DNA from: Anaerolineae bacterium
GTDB lineage: Bacteria; Chloroflexota; Anaerolineae; JAADDB01
Assembly (NCBI GenBank): GCA_015490995.1
Contig: WFWT01000011.1
Location: forward strand, 1 to 54,181
Direction of reading: 5' to 3'
Length of the DNA: 54,181 nt
Part shown: positions 15,979 through 23,914 of the stretch, in pieces
Layout: every line of letters begins with the position of its first letter
Position numbering within the stretch: the stretch's first letter is position 1
The notes under the pieces: model-generated
The model's database searches: none
What the model saw: only the letters and a program-made list of their open reading frames with translations
Told to the model about the DNA's origin: nothing
Made by a program: the position numbers and the translations under genes

Positions 15979-17907
15979 ATGCGATGGCGCGGGTGGGCCG
16001 GCGGTGTGGTGTTGGGGTTACTGTTGTGGATGGTGTGGCCGGTAGGAGTGCATGCCACCCCTGTACGTGAGGATCCCCCCCCGGATCTTCCTGAAGCCAT
16101 GGACGTGTCAGAGGCCATCCCTGAACGTCCCTCTGCCGCGGCCGGTGAGCCGGTATACATGCAGGGATGTGCTCCCTGTCATGGCAAGGGGGGAGAGGGT
16201 AACGGCCCCGCTTCGCAAGGCCTGTCTACTGCTCCCACTGCGTTTAGCGAGACAGCATCGTTACGTGCCCTATCGCCTCGTCAGGTGTTCGACGTCATTC
16301 GCCGGGGTCGGATAGAACGAGGTATGCCGGCGTGGGCCAATCGGCTCAGCACGGCAGCCACATGGTCCCTGGTCGCGTATCTCTTCGATCTCACCCTTTC
16401 GGTTGAGACATACCGGGCCGGTCAGGCGATTTATCGCGAGCACTGTGCCCCCTGTCACGACGAACGGGGTACAGGCGACGGGCCTGCCGCCGCATCGTTG
16501 GACGTGCCTGATCTCACCCGTTGGTCCGATTGGGTGGACGTTTCCAACGTGGCGTGGGTACATCGGTTGCTACAGGATCCGGTGCACCTTCCGGTCACCG
16601 GGGAGCTTTCGCGGGTTGAGTTAGATCAGGCGGTGGCTTACGTGCGCACCTTAAGTTACAGTTCCACGCGTGCTCCCCTTAGTGGTTCGGGCGAGATCGC
16701 GGGTAAGGTGATCATGATGACGGCCGACGAGAAGGCGGACTTCGCGGGTCTGGAAGTGACCTTGTTCGGCTTTCGGGGGAGCATGGCGCCCCAGCTGGTG
16801 TTGACCACCACCGTTACACCCTCCCACACGTTTCGCTTTGAAGGGCTGAGTACGGAGCCGGATGTGGTGTACTCCGTCTCTACCTCCTGGGAAGGGGTCT
16901 TATATACCTCCGGTGCCGTGATGTTCGCCCCGGGGGAGCCTCGCATCACGGTGACGTTGCCGGTGGCGGCGACCACGGAGGTTGACCCTGGCTTGCGGGC
17001 GGACCAGGTCTACTGGTTTGTGGACGTTCAGGGGGATCAGGTGGTGGTGGGGGAGCTGGTGAGCCTCACCAATCCCGGCGACAGGACGTACGTGGGGCTA
17101 CCGGTAGCCACCCATGAGGGTAAACGGGCCGCCGTGCGATGGGCGTTACCCGCTGCCGCGCGCCAGGTGACGGTGGAGGGAGGGCGCCTGGGTGAACGCT
17201 TCCTGCTGGTGGACGACACGCTGGTGGACACCGTACCGGTTACACCTGGGGCGGATACCCGTCGGTTGCTCTTCCGCTACACGTTGCCCTTGGTACAGGG
17301 TCGGGCCGAGTTAAGGCATCCCCTGTCCTTGCCGGTTCGCTTTCTCAGTCTGTTCATTGCGGAGCGGGGTCAGGCTGTGGAGGTGCCCGATTTCATGGTC
17401 AAGGGACAGGTGCAGCGGGTGGGTAACGTAACATTCCAGGCGTACATGGCCAGCTATCTTGAGGCAGGCACGGTAATAACCGTCACCTTGCGCGAGGTGC
17501 CGGCGCGCTCGGGCGATGTCGCTGCGCTCCAGCCGGTGAGCGGAAGGACGACGCGAGTGGTTGGGCTTGTTCTGGTCGGGGTGTTCGGTGTGGGGCTGTT
17601 GGGCAGTGTGATATACGCGACGCGTCATCGGGCCACTATCCGTGTCCAGAGCGCGTGGCGGGCACGCCGTGATGTGCTGTTGCGGGACATTGCGGCGTTG
17701 GACGCTCAATTTGCGGCCGGCGGGATAGATGAGGCCACGTATCGGGCTGCTCGAGATGTGCGCATGGCGGAGGCAGTCCACCTGACCCGTCTCTTGGAGC
17801 AGCACACCGCGACGGGCGCGCAAGGCCCTGAAACGGTCGCTCACGCCGGCTCGTGTGAGGACACGCCCTCTTCCGGTGATACAATACACGGCGGGCACGA
17901 CGCATGA
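15979..17907 (+). CDS. Membrane-anchored diheme cytochrome c with CcmI-like tail
   Basis: A 642-residue exported protein. A signal peptide (1-26) is followed by two cytochrome c domains: C64-A-P-C67-H68 with distal Met in GMPAW (about 116), and C156-A-P-C159-H160, which has no GMP-type Met afterwards, so its second axial ligand is unclear. A beta-rich extracytoplasmic region (about 240-515) follows, its first part like a carboxypeptidase-regulatory/transthyretin fold. A membrane helix (about 525-550) leads to a cytoplasmic tail with RDIAALDAQFAAGGIDEATY, like the motif in CcmI-type proteins, and a His/Asp-rich end. It is immediately upstream of ccmABCD, so it may be a substrate or part of the assembly machinery. 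Confidence 0.85.
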   Translation: MRWRGWAGGVVLGLLLWMVWPVGVHATPVREDPPPDLPEAMDVSEAIPERPSAAAGEPVYMQGCAPCHGKGGEGNGPASQGLSTAPTAFSETASLRALSPRQVFDVIRRGRIERGMPAWANRLSTAATWSLVAYLFDLTLSVETYRAGQAIYREHCAPCHDERGTGDGPAAASLDVPDLTRWSDWVDVSNVAWVHRLLQDPVHLPVTGELSRVELDQAVAYVRTLSYSSTRAPLSGSGEIAGKVIMMTADEKADFAGLEVTLFGFRGSMAPQLVLTTTVTPSHTFRFEGLSTEPDVVYSVSTSWEGVLYTSGAVMFAPGEPRITVTLPVAATTEVDPGLRADQVYWFVDVQGDQVVVGELVSLTNPGDRTYVGLPVATHEGKRAAVRWALPAAARQVTVEGGRLGERFLLVDDTLVDTVPVTPGADTRRLLFRYTLPLVQGRAELRHPLSLPVRFLSLFIAERGQAVEVPDFMVKGQVQRVGNVTFQAYMASYLEAGTVITVTLREVPARSGDVAALQPVSGRTTRVVGLVLVGVFGVGLLGSVIYATRHRATIRVQSAWRARRDVLLRDIAALDAQFAAGGIDEATYRAARDVRMAEAVHLTRLLEQHTATGAQGPETVAHAGSCEDTPSSGDTIHGGHDA

Positions 17908-17911
17908 CCGG

Positions 17912-17937
17912 TGCCATCGCTGGTTCAGGCGATGGCA
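17912..17937 (+). other. Hairpin between cytochrome and ccmA
   Basis: TGCCATCGC (17912-17920) and GCGATGGCA (17929-17937) form a perfect 9-bp stem with an 8-base loop. No T tract follows; it is probably a processing or attenuation element inside the operon. Confidence 0.45.
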
Positions 17938-18005
17938 GGAAGTGTAATGGCCATGTCGGGAGGCGTCGTTTCGCTACACCGGGACATTGAAGGAGCTAAA
18001 AGCCG

Positions 18006-18713
18006 ATGATTGAGGTACGTGGGCTGATCAAGCGCTTTGGGTACACCGTAGTTTTGGGTGGGGTTTCGCTAACGGTGCCTACTGGCCAGACGGTGGTGCT
18101 GTTAGGGCCCAACGGCGCCGGTAAGACAACGCTGTTGCGCATCCTGGCCACCTTGTTGCGCCCTACGATGGGGGAAGTGTACATTCACGGCGAGGACGCG
18201 GTGCGTCGTCCGGAACGGGTACGCCACTTGCTGGGATACGTGAGTCATCAGGCTCTGGTGTACCCGGATCTCACGGCTATGGAAAATCTGCATTTCTATG
18301 CCCGTTTGTACGGTCTGCCCGAGGCGTCCCGCCGGGTGCAAGAGATGCTGGAGGTGGTGGGACTGGCCCGGCGTGCCCATGACCTGGTGCGAACCTTCAG
18401 TCGTGGCATGGTACAGCGGTTGACCATTGCTCGCGCGCTGCTGCACAATCCACCGGTGTTGCTGCTGGACGAGCCGGATACCGGGCTAGATCCTCAGGCG
18501 GCTGCCATGTTGGTAAAGCTGTTACGGGAGGTCGCCCAGGCAGGACGGACGGTGCTCTTCACCACACACAATTTAACGCGCGGGGTGGATTTTGCCGATC
18601 GGGTACTCATCCTGGCCGGGGGCCGGATTGTTGTGGACCGGCCGGCAACGTCCCTGGACGTGGCACAGCTTTCCCGCCTTTACGCCCGCGCGGCAGCTCA
18701 GGAGGGCGCATGA
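18006..18713 (+). CDS. ccmA: Heme/cytochrome c maturation ABC transporter ATPase CcmA
   Basis: The 235-residue ATPase of the CcmABCD complex, which releases holo-CcmE loaded with heme in system I cytochrome c maturation. Walker A is GPNGAGKTT, the signature is FSRGMVQRLTIARAL, a CcmA/DrrA-like variant of LSGGQ, Walker B is VLLLDEPDTGLD, and the H-loop is FTTHN. The start ATG has AAGGAGC upstream. Its last codons overlap ccmB by four bases (ATGA), indicating translational coupling. Without context it could be any ABC ATPase; the ccmB-ccmC-ccmD genes after it fix the assignment. Confidence 0.92.
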   Translation: MIEVRGLIKRFGYTVVLGGVSLTVPTGQTVVLLGPNGAGKTTLLRILATLLRPTMGEVYIHGEDAVRRPERVRHLLGYVSHQALVYPDLTAMENLHFYARLYGLPEASRRVQEMLEVVGLARRAHDLVRTFSRGMVQRLTIARALLHNPPVLLLDEPDTGLDPQAAAMLVKLLREVAQAGRTVLFTTHNLTRGVDFADRVLILAGGRIVVDRPATSLDVAQLSRLYARAAAQEGA

Positions 18714-19381
18714 AGTTCTGGCAGGCGGTGTGGGCTATTTTCTGGAAGGATGTGCGGGCTGAGTTTCGCACAAAGGACATTTTCACCGGCATGTTTGTCT
18801 TTGCTTTGTTGGCGGTGTTGATCTTTAACTTCGCGTTTGAGTTGCGGGTGAGCAACGTGCGCCAGGTATTACCTGGGGTCATCTGGGTGGCCGTGGTGTT
18901 TGCCGGCATGCTGGGCTTGAACCGATCCTTTATCCTGGAGGTAGACCGGGGCAACATTGAAGGTTTGCTTCTCGCTCCGCTCGATCGCAGTGCCATTTAC
19001 TTCGGCAAGATGTTGGGCAACCTGGTCTTCATGCTGGCAGTGGAAGTGGTGTTGTTGCCTATCCTGGTCGTCCTTTTCAACGTAAACGTCTTGCAACCGG
19101 CTATTCTCCTTGTGGTCGGGCTGGGCACTCTGGGTTTTGCCATAGTGGGCACCGTCTTCGCGGCCATCGCGGTGAACACGCGCGCGCGGGAGGTGTTGTT
19201 GCCTGTGTTGTTGCTGCCCGTGATGGTACCGGTGTTGGTGTCCGCGGTGAAGGCCTCGGCAAACCTCCTGGACGGTGCGCCTCTGGCAGAACAGGCCATG
19301 TGGTTGCGCCTGCTGGTGGTCTTCGATATCATCTTCCTGGCTGTGTCTTACATGACGTTCGATTACGTTCTGGAGGAGTAA
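18710..19381 (+). CDS. ccmB: Heme exporter membrane protein CcmB
   Basis: A 223-residue membrane permease with six hydrophobic segments. It matches CcmB: an N-terminal cytoplasmic FWKDVRAEFRTKD segment, the first helix FTGMFVFALLAVLIFNFAF, a conserved WVAVVFAGMLGLNRSF region, then EGLLLAPLDRSAIYFGKMLGN, and paired helices ending in LLVVFDIIFLAVSYMTFDYVLEE. CcmA and CcmB form the ATP-driven part of the complex that frees heme-loaded CcmE. Start and stop are clear; the ATG overlaps the ccmA stop. A 200-base gap with a palindromic repeat separates it from ccmC. Confidence 0.93.
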   Translation: MKFWQAVWAIFWKDVRAEFRTKDIFTGMFVFALLAVLIFNFAFELRVSNVRQVLPGVIWVAVVFAGMLGLNRSFILEVDRGNIEGLLLAPLDRSAIYFGKMLGNLVFMLAVEVVLLPILVVLFNVNVLQPAILLVVGLGTLGFAIVGTVFAAIAVNTRAREVLLPVLLLPVMVPVLVSAVKASANLLDGAPLAEQAMWLRLLVVFDIIFLAVSYMTFDYVLEE

Positions 19382-19383
19382 TG

Positions 19384-19446
19384 GAGAGCGTTCGGAAATT
19401 CATGGCCTGTGAGGGCTGAAAGGCTGGCCACTTTCCGCACGCTTTC
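19384..19446. repeat. REP-like palindromic element, copy X
   Basis: GAGAGCGTTCGGAAA (19384-19398) and TTTCCGCACGCTTTC (19432-19446) are inverted copies matching at 13 of 15 positions around a 33-base centre. Related arms occur at 21116-21265 and 22112-22129. Confidence 0.55.
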
Positions 19447-19582
19447 GAATGAAAGAAAACACCCTGCGCGGGTGTTCACGTATCCCTTGTAAACCTGACC
19501 ATCCGCTGCCCTGGGAGAAAACCGCCGGACCGGGCAAGCGTAGGGGGCTTGAGGGATATTCCGTCGAGGAAGGGGGGATGAG

Positions 19583-20341
19583 ATGTCACGACGAATAGGC
19601 TTGTTGGAAGGGCTTACGGTGCTTATCGCGGTGTTGACGGTGGCCAACTTGTACATGGGATTGGTCTATGCGCGGGATCCGGTGAACCTGCAAACGGAAG
19701 TCACGCGCAAGGCGCAACACATTTTCTACTATCACATGGGGATGAACGTGATGGCCGGGCTGGGCCTCACGACCAACTTTGTGGCGGGCATTTTGTACCT
19801 GATCACCCGTCGCCGTTTTTGGGATGTGGTGGCTCGTTCGGCCGCGGAGATCGGTGTTATCTTTGGCGTGGCGGTCCTGGCTACCGGTTCCCTCTGGGCA
19901 CGGCCTACCTGGAACACCTGGTGGACCTGGGACCCTCGCCTGACGACGGCCACGATCACGGTGTTGCTTTACGTTGCCTATCACATGTTGCGCAACGCGG
20001 TGGAGGATCCTAATCGTCGTGCTCGGTTTGCCGCGGTGTACGGGACCTTTGCCTACATCAGTGTGCCCATTACCTTTATGTCTATCCGGTGGTGGCGATC
20101 CATCCACCCGACGGTCTTCGGGAATAACCCCGACGCGCAGGGTGGTTTCGCCCTAGGTCCTACCATCCGGACGGCGTTTTTCTTCTCCATGGGCACCTTT
20201 GTTGTGGTCTTTATCACTTTCTTACTTTTGCGCGTGCGTTTGGGCCTGACGGAGGAACGCCTCGCGGAGGTGCGCGAAGCGGTGATGGTTCGCCTGAGCC
20301 GTGGCGCGGAAGTAGAACCTGTGCGCGAAGGAGGCGTGTAA
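19583..20341 (+). CDS. ccmC: Heme-handling protein CcmC
   Basis: A 252-residue membrane protein of the heme-handling family. Six hydrophobic segments are visible, and the external tryptophan-rich WWD motif (TWNTWWTWDPRLTTATI) binds heme and presents it to CcmE. Histidines in IFYYHMGMN and YVAYHMLR fit the two axial ligands flanking the WWD domain. AGGGGGGATGAG supports the ATG. The stop shares a base with the ccmD start (TAATG). ccmE, ccmF and ccmH are not in the window, so the pathway is completed elsewhere. Confidence 0.94.
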   Translation: MSRRIGLLEGLTVLIAVLTVANLYMGLVYARDPVNLQTEVTRKAQHIFYYHMGMNVMAGLGLTTNFVAGILYLITRRRFWDVVARSAAEIGVIFGVAVLATGSLWARPTWNTWWTWDPRLTTATITVLLYVAYHMLRNAVEDPNRRARFAAVYGTFAYISVPITFMSIRWWRSIHPTVFGNNPDAQGGFALGPTIRTAFFFSMGTFVVVFITFLLLRVRLGLTEERLAEVREAVMVRLSRGAEVEPVREGGV

Positions 20342-20484
20342 TGGTTTTTCTGGCTGCTGCGTTGTCCGTTATTTGGCTGTTGACGTTCGGTTACATGCTG
20401 TACCTGGTTCAGCGAACCCGTCGTTTGGAGCAGGAGGTAGCCATGTTGGCCGACCTCCTGCGGGAACAGGAAAGTAAGCGCTGA
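20341..20484 (+). CDS. ccmD: CcmD-like small membrane protein
   Basis: A 47-residue gene overlapping the ccmC stop by one base. It encodes one membrane helix (FLAAALSVIWLLTFGYMLYL) followed by a basic turn (QRTRR) and a short amphipathic helix (LEQEVAMLADLLREQ). This is the size and topology of CcmD, which stabilises the CcmABC-CcmE complex. Sequence conservation in CcmD is weak, so the assignment rests on topology, size and its place directly behind ccmC. Confidence 0.8.
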   Translation: MVFLAAALSVIWLLTFGYMLYLVQRTRRLEQEVAMLADLLREQESKR

Positions 20485-20502
20485 GACTACCCTTTATTTT
20501 TA

Positions 20503-20565
20503 GGAACAACCGGTACGTCGGCGCTATGGCCTACGGGGTCGTGGCGCCGACGTATGCTTGTTCTC
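20503..20565 (+). terminator. Long stem-loop ending the ccm operon
   Basis: TACGTCGGCGC (20514-20524) pairs perfectly with GCGCCGACGTA (20544-20554), and GGAACAA (from 20503) can pair with TTGTTC (from 20559). The loop is 19 bases and the T tract poor. Probably a terminator or a 3' stabilising structure. Confidence 0.5.
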
Positions 20566-20582
20566 CAGAGACAGGGGTGAAT

Positions 20583-20611
20583 TTGGCTTTTTCGGTTACC
20601 TTTAATACAAT
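20583..20611 (+). promoter_or_regulatory. rpsT promoter
   Basis: TTGGCT (20583-20588), 17-base spacer, TACAAT (20606-20611). Predicted transcription start about 20618. Confidence 0.7.
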
Positions 20612-20616
20612 CCCTT

Positions 20617-20646
20617 CTCGGCGATGACAGGAGGGTCATCGCCGAG
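20617..20646 (+). promoter_or_regulatory. 5'-terminal hairpin of rpsT mRNA with GGAGG-bearing loop
   Basis: CTCGGCGATGAC (20617-20628) and GTCATCGCCGAG (20635-20646) form a perfect 12-bp stem whose 6-base loop is AGGAGG. The predicted transcript begins at the base of this stem. The initiation codon is 36 bases further on and has its own GGAGG site. Confidence 0.7.
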
Positions 20647-20682
20647 CGGGAGAATCAAAACACTGGTGGTGGAGGGTGAGCC

Positions 20683-20964
20683 TTGCCGAACACACGATCT
20701 GCAGCCAAGCGAGCGCGACAAAGTGAGAAGCGGCGCCTGCGCAACCGGATGCACAAGGGGCGGGCGCGCACTTATGTGAAGAAAGCGCTAGCCTTAATTG
20801 AGGAAGGGCGTCTGGACGAGGCGGAGGAGATGGTTCGCCTGGCCATCAGCGCGTTGGACCGCGCCTGGGAGCGTGGGGTGCTTCACAAGAACACGGTAGC
20901 CCGCAAGAAGTCGCGCTTGATGAAACGGTTGAACGATGCCAAGCGCGCCGCCGGGCTGTTGTGA
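20683..20964 (+). CDS. rpsT: 30S ribosomal protein S20
   Basis: S20, 93 residues, binds 16S rRNA early in small-subunit assembly. The family pattern is clear: MPNTRSAAKRARQSEKRRLRN, then ARTYVKKALALIEEG, and LHKNTVARKKSRLMKRLN near the C-terminus; three basic helices are expected. The start codon is TTG, as in E. coli rpsT, with GGTGGAGGGTGAG ahead. Autoregulation is known for E. coli S20; here a 5'-terminal hairpin may play a part. It is a monocistronic unit with its own promoter and terminator. Confidence 0.96.
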   Translation: MPNTRSAAKRARQSEKRRLRNRMHKGRARTYVKKALALIEEGRLDEAEEMVRLAISALDRAWERGVLHKNTVARKKSRLMKRLNDAKRAAGLL

Positions 20965-21021
20965 CGGACGCCATATTGGCAGTTGACGTGAGGATATGAC
21001 CATAAGATAACGTGATGCATG

Positions 21022-21051
21022 AAGTGCGACTTATCATGTCGCACTTTTTTT
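21022..21051 (+). terminator. rpsT terminator
   Basis: AAGTGCGAC (21022-21030), loop TTATCAT, GTCGCACTT (21038-21046), then an uninterrupted T run to 21051. Confidence 0.9.
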
Positions 21052-21115
21052 GTTTAAGGATCAAGCCCTTTGGGACCCGTGCGGCAGGGGCGCCGTCGGC
21101 CGTTTAGGTTTCGTG

Positions 21116-21265
21116 GAGAGGGTTCGGAAACTTACCCTGTTGACCTTTTGGCCCTCACCTCCATCTCTCGCAGACGGGTAGAAGAGGAGGTAGATCCGTT
21201 ACCCCTCCCAAATTGGGATAAAGGGGGGGTGAGGGCATGAAAAACACGGGTTTTCGAACGTTCTC
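21116..21265. repeat. Palindromic intergenic element, copy Y
   Basis: GAGAGGGTTCGGAAA (21116-21130) and TTTTCGAACGTTCTC (21251-21265) are inverted arms (12 of 15). Inside are GACCTTTTGGCCCTCACC and CTCCCAAATTGGG followed by GGGGTGAGGG. It fills most of the 302-base gap between rpsT and pyrH; nothing else was seen there. Confidence 0.5.
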
Positions 21266-21266
21266 T

Positions 21267-22129
<863 letters not shown>

Positions 22130-22146
22130 AGGCATAATACAGGCAT

Positions 22147-22177
22147 AAAAGAAGGGGCGACCCAACGGCCGCCCCTT
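22147..22177 (-). terminator. Terminator after tsf
   Basis: Minus strand AAGGGGCG (22177-22170), loop, CGCCCCTT (22159-22152), then CTTTTATG. It may limit transcription into pyrH. Confidence 0.75.
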
Positions 22178-22182
22178 GGGGG

Positions 22183-22782
22183 TTACTCGCCGATTTCAAA
22201 TCGTGCGAAACGTCGCACAACGATGTTTTCGCCGAGTTTGGCAATGTACTCCTGGATCAATTCCCCTACGGTTTTATCCTCATCCCGGATAAAGGGCTGT
22301 TCGAGGAGGCAAACCTCCTCAAACCATTTGTTGAGTTTCCCTTCGATGATGCGCTCGATGATCTCGGCCGGTTTGTCCGAATCGGCCAGTTGGGCGCGCA
22401 GGATGGCCTTTTCCCGCTCGATGACCTCGTCGGGAATGTCCTCGCGTTGGACGTACTCCGGCCGGGCCGCGACGACCTGCATTGCCAGGTCTTTGGCCAG
22501 CTGTTGGAACTCTGGCGTGCGGGCCACGAAGTCTGTTTCACAGTTAACCTCCACGATGGCAGCCATTTTGCCTCCCATGTGGACGTAGGCGCCGATGATT
22601 CCTTCCCGGGCCTCACGCCCCATCTTCTTGGCTGCCTTGGCGATCCCCCATTCCCGCAGGAGCTCGGCGGCCCGTTCCAGGTCGCCGTCCGCTTCCTCCA
22701 GGGCTTTGCGGCAGTCCAGAACGCCCGCGCCGGTGGCCTGGCGCAGCTGTTTAACCATGTCGGTGGTGATTTTGGTGGCCAT
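22183..22782 (-). CDS. tsf: Elongation factor Ts
   Basis: EF-Ts, 199 residues, exchanges GDP for GTP on EF-Tu. The N-terminal UBA-like domain ([20 protein letters not shown]) is followed by the core with the hallmark [10 protein letters not shown]. The length matches the short Thermus-type EF-Ts lacking the coiled-coil and second core subdomain of E. coli. It starts one base inside the rpsB stop (TAATG), so translation is coupled to S2. A terminator follows. Confidence 0.97.
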   Translation of the reverse strand: MATKITTDMVKQLRQATGAGVLDCRKALEEADGDLERAAELLREWGIAKAAKKMGREAREGIIGAYVHMGGKMAAIVEVNCETDFVARTPEFQQLAKDLAMQVVAARPEYVQREDIPDEVIEREKAILRAQLADSDKPAEIIERIIEGKLNKWFEEVCLLEQPFIRDEDKTVGELIQEYIAKLGENIVVRRFARFEIGE

Positions 22783-23684
22783 TATTCCTCTTCCTCTTCC
22801 TCCTCTTCCACGAATTCTTCCGCATATTCCTCATAAGGCTCCGGTTCTTCCCCGAACTCAAGTGCAGGCCCCGCCACCTCCGGTATGTCTTCAAACTTTT
22901 CAAAGTCCTCTTCGGTGTAGAGGACCTCTTCCTCTTCGGTGGTGGGAACCACTTCGCTTTCTTCCGGCGGTCCGGCCATGGTTTCTTCTTCGATGGCCTT
23001 GCGCATGTGGAGGCCTTCTTCCACTGCTTCTGTGATCTTGCCCACAATTAATTTAATGGAGCGAATGGCATCGTCGTTCGCCGGGATGACAAGGTCGATC
23101 AGATCCGGGTCGCCGTTGGAGTCCACCATCGCGATGATGGGGATGCCGAGCCGGTTAGCCTCTTTGACGGCCAACTCCTCCCGTTTGACATCGACGATGA
23201 ACACCAGGGACGGAAGGTCGTGCAGGTTCCGCAACCCGCCTACCCGATACTCGAGCTTTTCGATCAGGCGGGAGAGCTTTAAGGCCTCCTTCTTGGGGAG
23301 ACGGTCGAAAAATCCCTCTTCCCGCTGGCGTTCCAGTTCCAAAAGGTAATCGACCCGACTGCGGATGGTCTGGAAATTGGTAAGGGTGCCTCCTAGCCAG
23401 CGGTTGACCACATAAGGCATGCCCACGCGCTCGGCGTTTTCCCGGATGGTTTGCTGGGCTTGACGCTTGGTCCCTACATAGAGGATAGTGCCCCCATCAC
23501 GGATGGTATCGCGGACTAAGTTATAGGCTTTGCCCAGCTGTTTGATAGTTTGCTGAAGGTCCAGGATGTGGATGCCGTTACGCTCGGTGAAGATGTAGGG
23601 TTTCATCTTGGGGTTCCACCGGCGGGTGCGGTGGCCGAAATGAACACCGGCTTCCAGCAGCTGTTTCATTGAAACAATAGCCAT
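22782..23684 (-). CDS. rpsB: 30S ribosomal protein S2 with long acidic tail
   Basis: S2, 300 residues. The conserved body (1-about 228) includes [53 protein letters not shown] and the [17 protein letters not shown] end. The last 70 residues are a strongly acidic tail ending in VEEEEEEEE, longer than in most bacteria and without known function, though acidic S2 extensions recur in Chloroflexota. AGGAGGGAGAA supports the ATG. First gene of rpsB-tsf-pyrH. Confidence 0.97.
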   Translation of the reverse strand: MAIVSMKQLLEAGVHFGHRTRRWNPKMKPYIFTERNGIHILDLQQTIKQLGKAYNLVRDTIRDGGTILYVGTKRQAQQTIRENAERVGMPYVVNRWLGGTLTNFQTIRSRVDYLLELERQREEGFFDRLPKKEALKLSRLIEKLEYRVGGLRNLHDLPSLVFIVDVKREELAVKEANRLGIPIIAMVDSNGDPDLIDLVIPANDDAIRSIKLIVGKITEAVEEGLHMRKAIEEETMAGPPEESEVVPTTEEEEVLYTEEDFEKFEDIPEVAGPALEFGEEPEPYEEYAEEFVEEEEEEEE

Positions 23685-23801
23685 AGTTCTCCCTCCTCGG
23701 TCGTTATACCTCCGTCCCGGCCGGGCTTACCCCTCTTGGGGCACGACCGATACCCCGGGACGTGCGTAATGGGGTGTGGACGTACTCACACCCGGCCGGG
23801 G

Positions 23802-23830
23802 AGTATAACACACGGTCGGGGGGGAGGCAA
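23802..23830 (-). promoter_or_regulatory. rpsB operon promoter
   Basis: Minus strand TTGCCT (23830-23825), 17-base spacer, TATACT (23807-23802) with TGT directly before the -10. The 110-base leader contains CCCGGCCGGG twice, which could form alternative pairings and serve S2 autoregulation. Confidence 0.65.
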
Positions 23831-23914
23831 GTTCCTTCGGGGCTTGCGCCAAGGGCACATGGTCGGGATGGGGCGGAAGGACGGCCACATGGTAGTCCCC
23901 TTTGTGGTTGCCTC

